Assembly (NCBI RefSeq): GCF_002729955.1
Contig: NZ_PBYA01000004.1
Span: forward strand, 1 to 64,000
DNA length: 64,000 nt
DNA from: Salinisphaera sp.
GTDB lineage: Bacteria > Pseudomonadota > Gammaproteobacteria > Nevskiales > Salinisphaeraceae
Reading direction: 5' to 3'
Part shown: piece after piece, positions 9,727 to 19,800 of the stretch
Numbering within the stretch: the stretch's first letter is position 1
How the letters are laid out: each line of letters begins with the position of its first letter
Made by a program: the position numbers and the translations under genes
Notes under the pieces: generated by a model
Databases searched by the model: none
What the model was told of the DNA's origin: nothing
The model's input: only the letters and a program-made list of their open reading frames with translations

Positions 9727-9957
9727 TCAGCCGGTTGCGACCAGCGGTTCGCCGGTAGCGATCACCCGGATCGGTGCCGCCTGACGGTGCTTCTGCTGAT
9801 GGCATTCATTGAGCACATCGCGAGCACACTGTGCACAGCGGCCGCAGCACCCTGCCACGCCCAGACGCTTGCGCAGCTCGCGCATGCTGCAGGCGCCTTC
9901 GCCATACGCATCGCGAATCTGACAATCGGTTACTGCATTACAAACACAAACGTACAT
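9727..9957 (-). CDS. bfd: Bacterioferritin-associated ferredoxin
   Basis: Bfd is a [2Fe-2S] ferredoxin that reduces the iron core of bacterioferritin so that iron can be released. The 76-residue protein has the cysteine pattern of the family: Cys4, Cys6, Cys38 and Cys41 (CVC and CCGRC). The tail after about residue 55 is longer than in E. coli Bfd and has no visible motif. A GGAGG Shine-Dalgarno precedes the ATG, and a Fur-type operator overlaps the promoter, which fits induction on iron starvation. Confidence 0.94.
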   Translation of the reverse strand: MYVCVCNAVTDCQIRDAYGEGACSMRELRKRLGVAGCCGRCAQCARDVLNECHQQKHRQAAPIRVIATGEPLVATG

Positions 9958-9975
9958 GGGCCACCTCCGACACGC

Positions 9976-10004
9976 AGTAAAACGCGAATGAGAATGAGTG
10001 TCAA
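9976..10004 (-). promoter_or_regulatory. bfd promoter overlapped by a Fur-box-like site
   Basis: On the reverse strand a perfect -35 TTGACA (9999-10004) is followed after 17 bases by TTTACT (9976-9981). Between and across them, 9984-10002 reads on the plus strand GCGAATGAGAATGAGTGTC, similar to the Fur consensus of three hexamers (GATAAT GATAAT C ATTATC). Binding there would block RNA polymerase. The Fur assignment is by eye. Confidence 0.65.
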
Positions 10005-10133
10005 TACGTAATTATCGTGACACTATTCGATGTAATTGTCAGCGTACACTGACACGATCGCGCTTGCACGCACGCACGTGCCGGCCGGGCCTGAGCGGGC
10101 CCGGCCATACGGAGGTCGAGAGGGAATTGCGCT

Positions 10134-10610
10134 TTACTGGGTATTCAGGCAGCGCGAGAGTTCGTCCAGCGCGAGTCGATAGACCTGCCGCTTGAAGAAC
10201 ACGACTTCGTTGACCGGCTGCCAGTAGTCCACCCAGCGATAGCCGTCGAACTCGGGCTTGTCGCAGGTATCGAAGCGCACGCAGGACTCGGGGGCGATGA
10301 GTTCGAGCATGAACCACTTCTGCTTCTGCCCGATACACAGCGGCTGGCGGTTGCGGCGCACATAGCGTTTGGGCAGCCGATAACGCAGCCAGCGCCGTGT
10401 CGACCCGATCATGCGCACGTGCTCCGGCTTGAGGCCGACTTCTTCCTCGAGTTCGCGGAACAGCGCCTGCTGGGCGTTCTCGCCCGCATGGATTCCGCCC
10501 TGAGGAAACTGCCAGGATTGCTGGCCGATTCGCTTGGCCCAGAACACCTGACCGCTTTGATTGCTTAAGATGATGCCGACGTTGGCCCGGAAACCCTGCG
10601 CATCAATCAC
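10134..10610 (-). CDS. rppH: RNA pyrophosphohydrolase RppH
   Basis: RppH removes pyrophosphate from the 5' end of primary transcripts and so triggers RNase E-dependent decay. The 158-residue product has the Nudix box ([20 protein letters not shown] region) and family features such as RRNRQP and [14 protein letters not shown] at 10637 would add nine residues. The GTG at 10610 is preferred because GAGGG lies seven bases upstream and translation from it lines up with the E. coli start ([12 protein letters not shown] against IDDDGYRPNVGI). Confidence 0.93.
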   Translation of the reverse strand: MIDAQGFRANVGIILSNQSGQVFWAKRIGQQSWQFPQGGIHAGENAQQALFRELEEEVGLKPEHVRMIGSTRRWLRYRLPKRYVRRNRQPLCIGQKQKWFMLELIAPESCVRFDTCDKPEFDGYRWVDYWQPVNEVVFFKRQVYRLALDELSRCLNTQ

Positions 10611-10683
10611 GACGACGCCCTCGGTATAAATACGCAATCGATTCTTTCATAAATCGTTCGAAAACGAAAAAAGGGATTTCACT

Positions 10684-11373
10684 TTGCGACTCACGCTATT
10701 CGATCTCGATAACACCCTGCTCGCCGGCGACAGCGATTATCTATGGGGCCGCTTTCTCGTCGACGAGGGCGTGGTCGACGCCGACTTCTATGCCCGTGAG
10801 AACGAGCGTTTCCATGCCCAGTACGAGGCCGGTAGCCTCGATATTCATGCCTATCAGCGTTTCGCGCTGGCACCGCTGCTCACCCATTCCCGCGAACGCA
10901 TGCAGGCGCTGCGCGCCGACTATGTGGAACGCGTGATTCGCCCGCTGGTTGCGCGTCATACCCGCGCCCTGCTCGACTGGCACCGCCAGCGCGGCGACCG
11001 CATCGCGATCATTACCGCGACCAACCGCTTCATTACCGAGCCGATCGCCGCGCTGCTGGATATCGACGCGCTGATCGCCACCGACCCCGAGATCGTCGAC
11101 GGCGCCTATACCGGCGAAATCGCGGGCGTTCCCTGTTTTCAGGCCGGCAAGATCGAACGCGCCAAGGCCTGGGTGGCTCAACAGCCCGAAACCTTCGACC
11201 ACGTCACCTTCTATTCGGATTCGCTCAACGACCTGCCGCTGTTGCGCTGGGCCGATACCGCCGTGGCGGTCGATCCCGACGACACCCTCGCCGCCGCCGC
11301 TCGCGAGGCCGGCTGGCCGATCGTCAGCCTGCGCGGCGAGCAGCCGCCCTTCGCCATCTCGACGGCCGAGTAG
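10684..11373 (+). CDS. HAD-superfamily (subclass IB) phosphatase, SerB-like
   Basis: This cytoplasmic phosphatase of 229 residues has HAD motif I DLDNTLL with the nucleophile Asp7 and Asp9, motif II in IITATNRF and motif IV in SDSLNDLPLL. The helical cap inserted after motif I is of C1 type as in phosphoserine phosphatase. The substrate cannot be deduced. The start is a TTG with AGGGA seven bases upstream. A second, related HAD-IB gene occurs at 22517-23212. Confidence 0.85.
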   Translation: MRLTLFDLDNTLLAGDSDYLWGRFLVDEGVVDADFYARENERFHAQYEAGSLDIHAYQRFALAPLLTHSRERMQALRADYVERVIRPLVARHTRALLDWHRQRGDRIAIITATNRFITEPIAALLDIDALIATDPEIVDGAYTGEIAGVPCFQAGKIERAKAWVAQQPETFDHVTFYSDSLNDLPLLRWADTAVAVDPDDTLAAAAREAGWPIVSLRGEQPPFAISTAE

Positions 11374-11915
11374 TCACCGGCAAGCCACCTGTCTGTGCGC
11401 CAATGAACGCGCCACCCGCGCAAATGCCGGGTGGTGGCGATTGCGGGCGGACCAGGTTGCGATAATCACTCGGCTTTTCCGGCAGGGATTTGTCCGCGAA
11501 TGAAAGCCTCTGGTGCGGTGACGCGACACTATCGATGGCGGTGGAGAGAGTCGTCATTATCCACCTGACACCAAGACAACTCGTTTCGCCCCCTGTCTTT
11601 AACGCCGCCGAAAAGTAAACGCCAGCACCTTCGGTTTTTACTTTCAATAACTTAACGGCCATTTGCGCAACTGCGCACGCATTCGCACGCCGGCGATACG
11701 AACTGGCTACCCGCCTCTTATTCGCGTGTATTCGTGTTCATTTGCGGACCCCGTCTTTCGTCTTCCGGGTACAGACGGCCGGGCCGGATCGAATGCTCGC
11801 TCGCCAACCCGTGCGTGAGTCTCGGCGTCGATACATTGTTCACGCAACACGCTTCATTCGCGCGACTCCGCCTGCGTTTGCGGACGGAGCTTGCTCTTGC
11901 GACGTGAGCGCAGCC
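11374..11915. other. Intergenic stretch with no convincing gene
   Basis: About 540 bases between two convergent genes. It contains an inverted repeat (CCACCCG at 11412-11418 with CGGGTGG at 11428-11434) that could terminate the HAD gene, but without a T-tract. A 112-codon reverse open frame overlaps the HAD gene and has no recognisable domain or start signal. Base composition is somewhat lower in GC around 11550-11760. Confidence 0.5.
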
Positions 11916-12734
11916 CTACCCCTTGGGCGCGTCGCGGGCCTCATCCCAGTCGGCCACGAAGGGCGCGATTGCATCGCGCAGCCTGCCGTTGGTCGCGAAC
12001 ACGCTTCGCGTGGGCAGATCGATATCGCCGCCGCCGAGCTCTGTGATATCGCCGCCCGCCTCGCGCAGAATCACGGTCAGCGCGGCGATATCGAGGATAT
12101 TCAGGTCGGACTCCAGAATCGCATCGATACGGCCCGATGCCAGCAGATGATAGTGGTAGAAATCGCCGTAGCCACGGATGCGGTGCACCTCGCCGATCAA
12201 ACGGCCCACCGACGCCCAGGCAGGCGATGCGGCCAGCGAGGCGATATTGCCGAGCGACAGGCTCGCCTTGGCCAGCGTATCGATGCCGGAGGTCTGGATC
12301 GGCTCGCCGTTGAGCGTTGCCCCCAGACCCTTGGCCGCACAGGCCATTTCGCCGCCGTTGAATAGCGGCGCGTTGGACACGCCGACTATTAACTCATCTT
12401 TGGGCTCGCCCTTTTTCAATAGCGCGATCTGGGTCGAGAAGAACGGATAGCCGCGTACAAAGCTCTTGGTGCCGTCGATCGGGTCGATCAGCCAGACATA
12501 GTCGGCATCGGCCTGCTCGCCGCCGAGCTCCTCGCCCTGGAAGCCGTGCTCGGGGAACGCCTGCGACAGCACGGCCTTGATCGCGCGTTCGCATTCCACA
12601 TCGGCGATGGTGACCGGACTCGCGTCGGCCTTGTGTTCGACTTCGAAATCGCCGTGATAGTAGCGACGGATGATCGCCTCGGCGGCACGGGCGGCCTCGA
12701 CGGCCTTGTCGAGAAAGGGCTGCAGATCGGTCAA
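11916..12734 (-). CDS. Inositol monophosphatase family phosphatase (HisN/CysQ-like)
   Basis: This is a magnesium-dependent sugar/nucleotide phosphatase of 272 residues. The two family signatures are visible: WLIDPIDGTKSF for metal binding and, near the C-terminus, the LNILDIAALTVILREAGG block. The EGEELGG-type motif appears as FQGEELGG. Similarity in the DPIDGTKSF-RGYPFF region resembles the HisN-type histidinol-phosphatase branch, but I cannot separate this from CysQ or SuhB relatives. A TTG at 12734 with AAGGA seven bases upstream is the preferred start; another TTG at 12752 has no Shine-Dalgarno. Confidence 0.85.
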   Translation of the reverse strand: MTDLQPFLDKAVEAARAAEAIIRRYYHGDFEVEHKADASPVTIADVECERAIKAVLSQAFPEHGFQGEELGGEQADADYVWLIDPIDGTKSFVRGYPFFSTQIALLKKGEPKDELIVGVSNAPLFNGGEMACAAKGLGATLNGEPIQTSGIDTLAKASLSLGNIASLAASPAWASVGRLIGEVHRIRGYGDFYHYHLLASGRIDAILESDLNILDIAALTVILREAGGDITELGGGDIDLPTRSVFATNGRLRDAIAPFVADWDEARDAPKG

Positions 12735-12859
12735 AACGACGTCCTTGTTCAAGGCATGGTTCAGGGCCAGCGCACAGATGCTAGGCGATGTCGGGGCTTT
12801 ATACGAGCGTTGACCGGCGCAAGGTGGGCGTGGCGTGCGTCGTCGGGCCGCATGCTGCG

Positions 12860-13747
12860 CTAGCGCAGCACGCCGAAAATCGTGAGCAGCGCCAGAATCG
12901 CCAGCACCACGAGCAGGGTTCGCCAGACCAGCCCCAGGGCTTCAAGAAGGGTATCGTCCAGCCCGCGGCCATAGCGCGTCTGCGCGTTCGCCTGGGTCAG
13001 CCCCAGCGCGCCGCGCCCGACCGCGGCCAGCAGCCGGCAACTGGCCGACGCACTGGCGTGGGTGGTGGCACGCGCCGAGGGCCAGGCCCCGATCGCGGCG
13101 CGGGTCGCGCCTACCAGGGCATAGACGAGCACCGTCAGCCGGGCCGGTATCCACGCTGCCAGACCATGCACGTATTCGGCCGTGCGCTGCATGGCACGCG
13201 AGCCCGTGCCGCGCGCGGCCAGCGCCGGCAGCTCGCGCACGCTGCGATAGAACAGCGCCCCGGCCGGCCCGGCCACGAAGAACCACAGCAGCACGCCCAG
13301 GATGCGTTCATGGCCCTGTACCAGCACCGCGCTCACGATCCTGCGACCGTTCGTATCCGAGGCCAGACGCCCGTCAGTACGCCGACATAGATCGAGCGCA
13401 CAGGCCTCGGCATGGGCGAAGTCGCGCTCGTCACGGGCACGAATGAGCGCATGCACGTCTTCCCAAAGATCACGCGGGCCGAAGGTCAGCACCAGAATGA
13501 AGACGCCGAAGGCCATCTCGAACCCCAGCCACAGGTATTCGGCAATCGCCCACTGCACAAGCGCAACGACCAGCACCGGCGGCACCACCACCAGCACGCC
13601 GGCCGGCTGCTGCAGCCAGCGACGGCCCAGCGCCACGCTTTCGATCAGCGCGATATAACGGGCAAAACCGTCGGCATGACGCCAGTGCTTGAGCTGGCCG
13701 AGCGCGCGTTCGGCAAACAGCGCGATGACGATCATGATCAGGTGCAT
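12860..13747 (-). CDS. ampE: AmpE-like inner membrane protein
   Basis: The 295-residue polytopic membrane protein matches AmpE by its conserved FGPRDLWEDVHA segment and the GHERILGVLLWFFVAGPAGALFYR block. AmpE is encoded beside ampD in many Gammaproteobacteria and has been linked to beta-lactamase induction; its biochemical role is unclear. The start codon lies inside the end of ampD, overlapping by ten bases, which implies translational coupling. No ampC or ampR gene is in the window. Confidence 0.9.
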   Translation of the reverse strand: MHLIMIVIALFAERALGQLKHWRHADGFARYIALIESVALGRRWLQQPAGVLVVVPPVLVVALVQWAIAEYLWLGFEMAFGVFILVLTFGPRDLWEDVHALIRARDERDFAHAEACALDLCRRTDGRLASDTNGRRIVSAVLVQGHERILGVLLWFFVAGPAGALFYRSVRELPALAARGTGSRAMQRTAEYVHGLAAWIPARLTVLVYALVGATRAAIGAWPSARATTHASASASCRLLAAVGRGALGLTQANAQTRYGRGLDDTLLEALGLVWRTLLVVLAILALLTIFGVLR

Positions 13748-14301
13748 GCCCGCTCCAGCAAGTCGAAAAACAGCGCCCAGTCGAAGGCCGGGCCGGGGTC
13801 GGTCTTGCGCTGCGGGGCGATATCGCTGTGGCCGACGATACGCTCGCGGGTAAGTGCCGGATAGACGCGCATGAGCGCCGCGCCCGCCCCCGCCAGCGCG
13901 CGGTACTGGGCCGGCGTATACGGACAGTCGTCGGTGCCTTCCAGCTCGATACCCACGGCAAAGTCGTTGACCCGCGTACGGCCGTCGAAAGACGACTGCC
14001 CGGCATGCCAGGCGCGGGCATCGAAATCCACATACTGGGTGATCGCGCCGCTACGCTCGATCAGCAGATGGGCCGATACGTGCAGGTGCGCGATCTCGCG
14101 ATAGAACGCATCGCGGGACACATCGAGCGTATTGGTGAACAGGGCATCAACCTGCCCATGACCAAAACACCCCGGCGGCAGGGTGATGCCGTGCACCACC
14201 AGCGTATCCACGGCCGTATCGCCCGGGCGGGCATCCTGATTGGGCGATATCAGCCGCCGCGCGGGCACCAGCCAGCCGTTGTCGATCGAAAGCGTCTGCA
14301 T
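13738..14301 (-). CDS. ampD: 1,6-anhydro-N-acetylmuramyl-L-alanine amidase AmpD
   Basis: AmpD is a cytoplasmic zinc amidase that cuts the stem peptide from anhydro-muropeptides imported during wall recycling. The 187-residue product carries the zinc ligands His37 (VVHGITLPPG), His158 (VGHSDIAP) and Asp168 (KTDPGPAFDW), with catalytic Glu120 and Lys166. The frame extends upstream inside the preceding gene; the ATG at 14301 gives the normal AmpD length. It follows the DUF4105 gene by four bases and overlaps ampE, so the three form one operon. Confidence 0.96.
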   Translation of the reverse strand: MQTLSIDNGWLVPARRLISPNQDARPGDTAVDTLVVHGITLPPGCFGHGQVDALFTNTLDVSRDAFYREIAHLHVSAHLLIERSGAITQYVDFDARAWHAGQSSFDGRTRVNDFAVGIELEGTDDCPYTPAQYRALAGAGAALMRVYPALTRERIVGHSDIAPQRKTDPGPAFDWALFFDLLERACT

Positions 14302-14305
14302 CGGC

Positions 14306-16234
14306 CTAAAAATACGCCTGCAGACCGATCGTCGCACGCAGGCCGCTATCAACCGCCGTATTCTCCCAGCCGAATTCGCTGCGCAGGCCCAGGTCACGGC
14401 CGAGGTTGAACTGCTGGGTGAGCCGGGCCCAGCGGTAATAGCCGTCGTCGCCGGCTACATATTCGAGCGCGCCCGTTTCGGCCTTGAGCTGCAGCCAGCG
14501 GGCCGGGTGCAGCAACACCCCCGCACTCGCCCCCGTGCCCAGGGCATAGCCGGGCGAGAGCGCGCTGTTGGCGTCCATCGAACCCAGACCGAACACATAG
14601 GCCAGGGCGTCGTCGCTGCCCCAGGCCAGCCCCGGGCCGCCCTGCAGGTAGTAGCCGAGATTGTTGTCGACATTGTCGAATACATTCGCCGACGGGCGCC
14701 GGCGCAGCCCGGTATCGAGCTGGAACGAGATCGGCTTGAACAGATCGTTGCGCGGCAACAGCGACATGATGTTGAGCACGGTCAGATCGTCGATACGCAG
14801 TTCGCCCTCGCCCGGATCGACCCGCAGCCCAAGATCGAGGAAATTGACCTGCGCGCCACGGGTATAGCCGCCCGGATTATCGAGCAGATCGTGATAGGCC
14901 GGGCGGATACGCAGGCCCAGCGACAGGTCGTCGCCCTCGTAGATCGCAGAGGTGGCTACCCGCAGGGTACGGTGCGCCTGGTCGGGCGATGTCATCGGCG
15001 CAGGGACCGGCGCGAACGACGACGGCCGCGCGATACGGCTGCGCGCCATGAGAATGGCGTTGGCGTGATCCGCATCGGCCGGGGCGTTGGCCGGGTCGCT
15101 CTGCAGCCGGTAGTAAAGATAGTCGTGGGCCACCTCGAGCACCTCGGCGCGTGCATCGGGGGAAAGCCCGGTCAGGCGCGGGTCGTCGAAGGCGACCTCG
15201 TCGGCCGCGATTTCGCGGGCAAGCTGGCGCTGCTGGGCGTCAAGCTGATCCGCCTGCCAGCGCAGCGTGGTTTCCAGCGAGGGACGAAAACGCGGCGCCC
15301 CCATCAACCCCGGCACGTCGGCGATGGTGCGAATGGTGTCGGCCGGAATCGCATACCAGGAATACTGCTCGGTAAGGGCAAGTTCGGGCCGGGCCACTTC
15401 GAGCAGGCTCAGCAGCTGATAGGAACAGTTCTTGGTCAGAAAGAAATAGGCGAAACGCACCCCGTCCATCTCCCAGAGATGGTCGACCAGTCGATCGGTC
15501 TCGGCATCGCTGAGCTGGAGCGGATAGGCCCAGACGTCGCGATGCTCGATCCAGGCGTACTGCTTGACCTTCTCGTAATAGGGAAACAGCCCGAAGATGC
15601 CGGCATAGCCGCCGGTCAGCCCCTTCCAGGCGAAGGCCAGACCGTGCGCATCGTCGCCGGCCGCCGCGGCGAAATTCACCGCATAGGACAACAGCTCGGT
15701 ATTGCGCGCGCGCCGTGACGAATCGATACGCAGCAGGGTATGCCCGAACATCGACGACGGGCTGTTGGGAAAGGCGGTCGGAAAGATCAGGCTGATCTGA
15801 CGCGGTGCCAGCGCCTCACGCCAACGCTGATATTTTTCGCAGTGCTCACCGCCCAGCGCGTACTCGTCCAGCCCCAGCCGCGCGACCAGAAAACGCCGCC
15901 GAGCGATGAAGGTACAGGCCGCCGAGCGCTCTCGGTCCTCGATATAACGTCCGTTGACGAAGGCGGCCAGGGTGGCATTCAGTTCGGCGGCCGGATCGCG
16001 GCGCCCATCGGGCGCGAGGAAGAACCAGTCGGTCACCACCGTGCTGTGCAACCCCTCGCCCAGCCAGTCGCGCTCGTAGTGCAGCAGCGCCTGCCACTGC
16101 GGGCTGTCTGCCAGGTTCTGTTCGGCGGCATGCGCCTGCAGTGCGGCGAGATCGACAGGCAGCCTATCCGGCGCGGCCTGTACAACGCCCCAGACGAACA
16201 CCAGCAAAGGCGCGAGCACCGCCCATCGCATCAT
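14306..16234 (-). CDS. DUF4105/Lnb N-terminal domain protein, exported
   Basis: The product of about 642 residues begins with a Sec signal peptide (MMRWAVLAPLL to about residue 21). Residues 90-300 match the DUF4105 family, now described as the periplasmic domain of the lipoprotein N-acyltransferase Lnb. His165 in SMFGHTLLRID and Cys270 in FLTKNCSY are spaced like the catalytic pair of permuted papain-like (NlpC/YiiX-type) folds. The C-terminal 250 residues have alternating polar and hydrophobic strands ending in aromatic residues (LQAYF), which suggests a beta-rich, perhaps barrel-like, domain. The ATG pair at 16231-16234 has AAGG upstream. Substrate unknown; co-transcribed with ampD and ampE. 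Confidence 0.8.
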   Translation of the reverse strand: MMRWAVLAPLLVFVWGVVQAAPDRLPVDLAALQAHAAEQNLADSPQWQALLHYERDWLGEGLHSTVVTDWFFLAPDGRRDPAAELNATLAAFVNGRYIEDRERSAACTFIARRRFLVARLGLDEYALGGEHCEKYQRWREALAPRQISLIFPTAFPNSPSSMFGHTLLRIDSSRRARNTELLSYAVNFAAAAGDDAHGLAFAWKGLTGGYAGIFGLFPYYEKVKQYAWIEHRDVWAYPLQLSDAETDRLVDHLWEMDGVRFAYFFLTKNCSYQLLSLLEVARPELALTEQYSWYAIPADTIRTIADVPGLMGAPRFRPSLETTLRWQADQLDAQQRQLAREIAADEVAFDDPRLTGLSPDARAEVLEVAHDYLYYRLQSDPANAPADADHANAILMARSRIARPSSFAPVPAPMTSPDQAHRTLRVATSAIYEGDDLSLGLRIRPAYHDLLDNPGGYTRGAQVNFLDLGLRVDPGEGELRIDDLTVLNIMSLLPRNDLFKPISFQLDTGLRRRPSANVFDNVDNNLGYYLQGGPGLAWGSDDALAYVFGLGSMDANSALSPGYALGTGASAGVLLHPARWLQLKAETGALEYVAGDDGYYRWARLTQQFNLGRDLGLRSEFGWENTAVDSGLRATIGLQAYF

Positions 16235-16821
16235 GACAAGGCCTTGTTCCAGAAAATGACGAAACAACACGCGGACATCATTCACTGCCTCACCATCCCA
16301 ACGCTCGCGATCACACCGGCCGCCTGCGACGTCGGTGCGCGAGAAATACGGGGCGATTTGCAGCCAGCGTGCATGTCCGCACCATTGTACGGTGTCCACC
16401 TGTCTGGCGATGCCCACGTCCGTGCCCGCGCTCGCCGAATAGACGCTGCTTACGCTGCTTGAAGTTGCCGCCCGGCGACGGCCATGCACCCTCTGCCTGC
16501 ACTGTCTAACCAAAAGACAGCATTGTCGGACCTGCGACGAGTGCGACCCGCCACTGGATCGCCATGCCGCTGGACCGGGCGGCCCGGCACCGGCGCAACG
16601 GCCACGTATCGATCTAAGGCCGGTGCCTTATCGTCGCCATGCCCCGTCCGAGCCTGCCAAACCCGATAGCCGGGTATCGGCGATTAATAGCTATCGCCAC
16701 ATAAAAACCCAGCCCGGGTTCACGACGTACATAGCCTCTGACGTTCGGGTGCTTGTACCCGATCACCCTGATAAGCTCGCGGCAGTGCGCGCAGCCGCTT
16801 ATTCAAAAGGACCGACTCTTC
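16235..16821. other. Divergent intergenic region upstream of M16 peptidase
   Basis: This 590-base region separates the reverse-strand DUF4105 gene from the forward M16 gene. Open frames here are short and without recognisable domains. It holds an inverted repeat GGCGAT/ATCGCC (16679-16698) and a small GC-rich hairpin AACCC/GGGTT at about 16706-16720. I found no confident promoter. Confidence 0.4.
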
Positions 16822-19800
16822 ATGCGGATACGAATCCTGTTTTGCCTGGCGTTGGCAACCGCTGTCCTGGCGACCGGCTGCGACGATACGAACACCGGCA
16901 ATTCGAGCGACGACCGTAACTTTTTCGAACGTGCCTGGGCCAAGGTCGAAAACGGCTTTTCCGATCAATCCGCCCCGCCGCCGACCGGCCAGACGACTGG
17001 CCAGATGGCCGACTCCGCAACAGGTGCCGACACCCCCGCTGACGAAATCACGCCCGCAGGCGATACCAGCGAAGAGGTGCCGGACAGCGACAGCAATAAC
17101 GCCGACACCGACGCCGGCCCCGTAGCGAGCACCGATACCGACACCCCGCCGGCCAGCGTCGACGCCGAGCCCGCCGACGATGCGGCCACGGCGCAACAGG
17201 AGCCAGCCCGCAAGCAGGCCGCCGCGGATAACGGCAGCGCGAAAGATCAGAGCATCGATATCCCCGAAGTGGATATCCCCTACAAGAAGTACGTGCTGGA
17301 CAACGGCCTGACGCTGATCGTGCATAGCGATCACAAGACCCCGATCGTGGCGGTCAACATCTGGTATCACGTTGGCTCCAAGAACGAAGGCCCTGGTCAG
17401 CAGGGCTTTGCCCATCTTTTCGAGCATCTGATGTTCCAGGGCAGCGAGCACTGGCAGGGTGAGTATTTCGAGCCGTTCGAGCGCGCCGGCGCGACCGATA
17501 TGAACGGCACCACCAACGTCGACCGCACCAACTATTTCGCCAGCGTGCCCACCGCCGCCCTCGATATGGCGTTGTGGATGGAATCGGATCGCATGGGCCA
17601 TTTCCTGGGCGCCATCGATCAGAACCTGCTCGAGGAGCAGCGCGGCGTCGTACTCAACGAAAAACGCCAGGGCGAGAACCAGCCCTACGGCCAGGTCTTC
17701 GACACCATCCCGCCCAACACCTACCCGGCCGGACACCCCTATTCCTGGTCGACCATCGGCTCGGAGGCGGACCTTAACGCTGCCTCGCTTGAAGACGTGA
17801 AGAGCTGGTTCAAGACCTATTACGGCCCCTCGAATGCCGTGCTGGTGCTGGCCGGCGATATCGACCCGGAACAGGCACGCGCCAAGGTCGAGAAATACTT
17901 CGGCAGCATCAACCCCGGCCCGCCGGTATCGCAGCAGAAACGCTGGGTGGCGCGCATGAGCGGTGAGCACCGCCAGGTCATGTACGACCGCGTGCCGCAG
18001 GCGCGTCTGTACAAGGTCTGGAATATTCCGCCCACCGGCGCCCCCGATACCACGCGCCTGCAGATTGCCGCCGATCTACTGGCCGGCTCCAAGAACAGCC
18101 CGCTCTACAAGACGCTGGTCTACGACAAGCAGATCGCCACCGACGTGTCGGCGTTCGTCTGGGACAAGGAGATCGGCTCGCAATTCATCGTCAGCGCAAC
18201 GGCGCGCCCCGGCGTGGACCTCGACGAGATCGAGCGCGTGCTCGACAAGCAGATGCGCTCTTTCATCAACGAGGGCCCGCCCGCCGACGCCGTCAACCGT
18301 GCGCGCGCACGCTTTGGCGCCTCGTTCGTACGCGGTATCGAAAGCGTGGGCGGCCTGGGCGGCAAGGCCGATATCCTCGCCCAGGGCGAGATCTATGAAA
18401 ACGACCCGGCCGCCTACAAACAAGAGCTGGAGATCCTGCGCAACGCCAGCCCCGACGATATCCGCATGGCGGCCTCGCGCTGGCTGTCGGACGGCGTGTA
18501 TGTGCTCTCGGTCGAGCCCTTCGGCGACCGCAAGGCCAGCGGCGAAGACGTCGACCGTTCCCAACTGCCGGACGTGGGCGATACGCCGGCGCTGGATCTG
18601 CCCGATGTTCAGCATGCCACCCTGTCGAACGGCCTGAAGATCCGTCTGGCCGAACGCCACAACGCGCCGACCGTGGAAATGCGCATGGTCTTCGATGCCG
18701 GCTATGCGGCCGACCCGGCCGATGCCCCGGGCACCGCCAGCCTGGCCATGGCCATGCTCGACGAAGGCACGGACAGCCGCGACGCGCTGGCTATCAGCGC
18801 CGACCTGGACCGGCTCGGCGCCAATCTCGGCACCAGCACGTCGCTCGACTCCTCGTCGCTGAGCCTCTCGATGCTCAGTAACACCATCGACGATGCGCTC
18901 GATATCTATGCCGACGTGATCCGCAACGCCGAGTTTCCCGCCAACGAGTTCGAGCGCCTGCAGAAACAGCGGCTGGCGGGTATTGCCCAGGAAAAACGCA
19001 AGCCCACGAGTCTGGCGCTACGTACGCTCGGGCCGCTGCTCTACGGCAAGGATCACGCCTACGGTATTCCGCTGACAGGCAGCGGCACCCTGGCGTCAGT
19101 GAAGAACATGAAGGTTGAGGATATCCGGCGCTTTGCCGACACCTGGCTGCGCCCGGACAACGCCACGCTGGTGGTGGTCGGCGACACCACCATGGACGAG
19201 CTCAAGCCCATGCTCGAAGCGCATCTGGGCGACTGGCAGGCCGCGAGCGACGCGCCGCGTCCGGACAAGCGCCTGCCCGAGGTCACCCCGCCAGAAGAAA
19301 CCCATATCTATCTGGTCGATCGCCCGGGCAGCAATCAGGCCACGGTGATCGCCGGCAATGTCGCGCCGCCCAAATCCAGCGATCAGGACGTCGCCATGGA
19401 AACGGTGAACGCGGTCCTGGGCGGCATGTTCAATTCGCGCCTGAACCTGAATCTGCGCGAAGACAAGCACTGGTCGTATGGCGCGCGCAGCCTGCTCATG
19501 GACGCCCGCGCCCAGCAGCCGTTCGTGGCCTACGCTGCCGTACAGATCGACAAGACCGCCCCCGCCATGCAGGAAATGCGTAACGAGCTGACCGCGATCC
19601 GCAACGGTCGCCCGGTGAGCGAGAGCGAACGCTCGGCCGCCCAGGCCAACCTCACCCGCAGCCTGCCCGGCGAGAACGAAACGACGTCGGCCCTGGCCTC
19701 GACGCTGACCGACTCGGTCGTGTTCGATCTGCCGGACGATTACTATGAGGACTATGTCCGCCGTATCCGCGATCTGGACGACCCGGCGCTGGCGACAGCC

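Noticed and set aside
11324-11662. 112-codon reverse frame after the HAD gene
   Set aside because: Overlaps the HAD gene and lacks domain or start signal; could not be supported.
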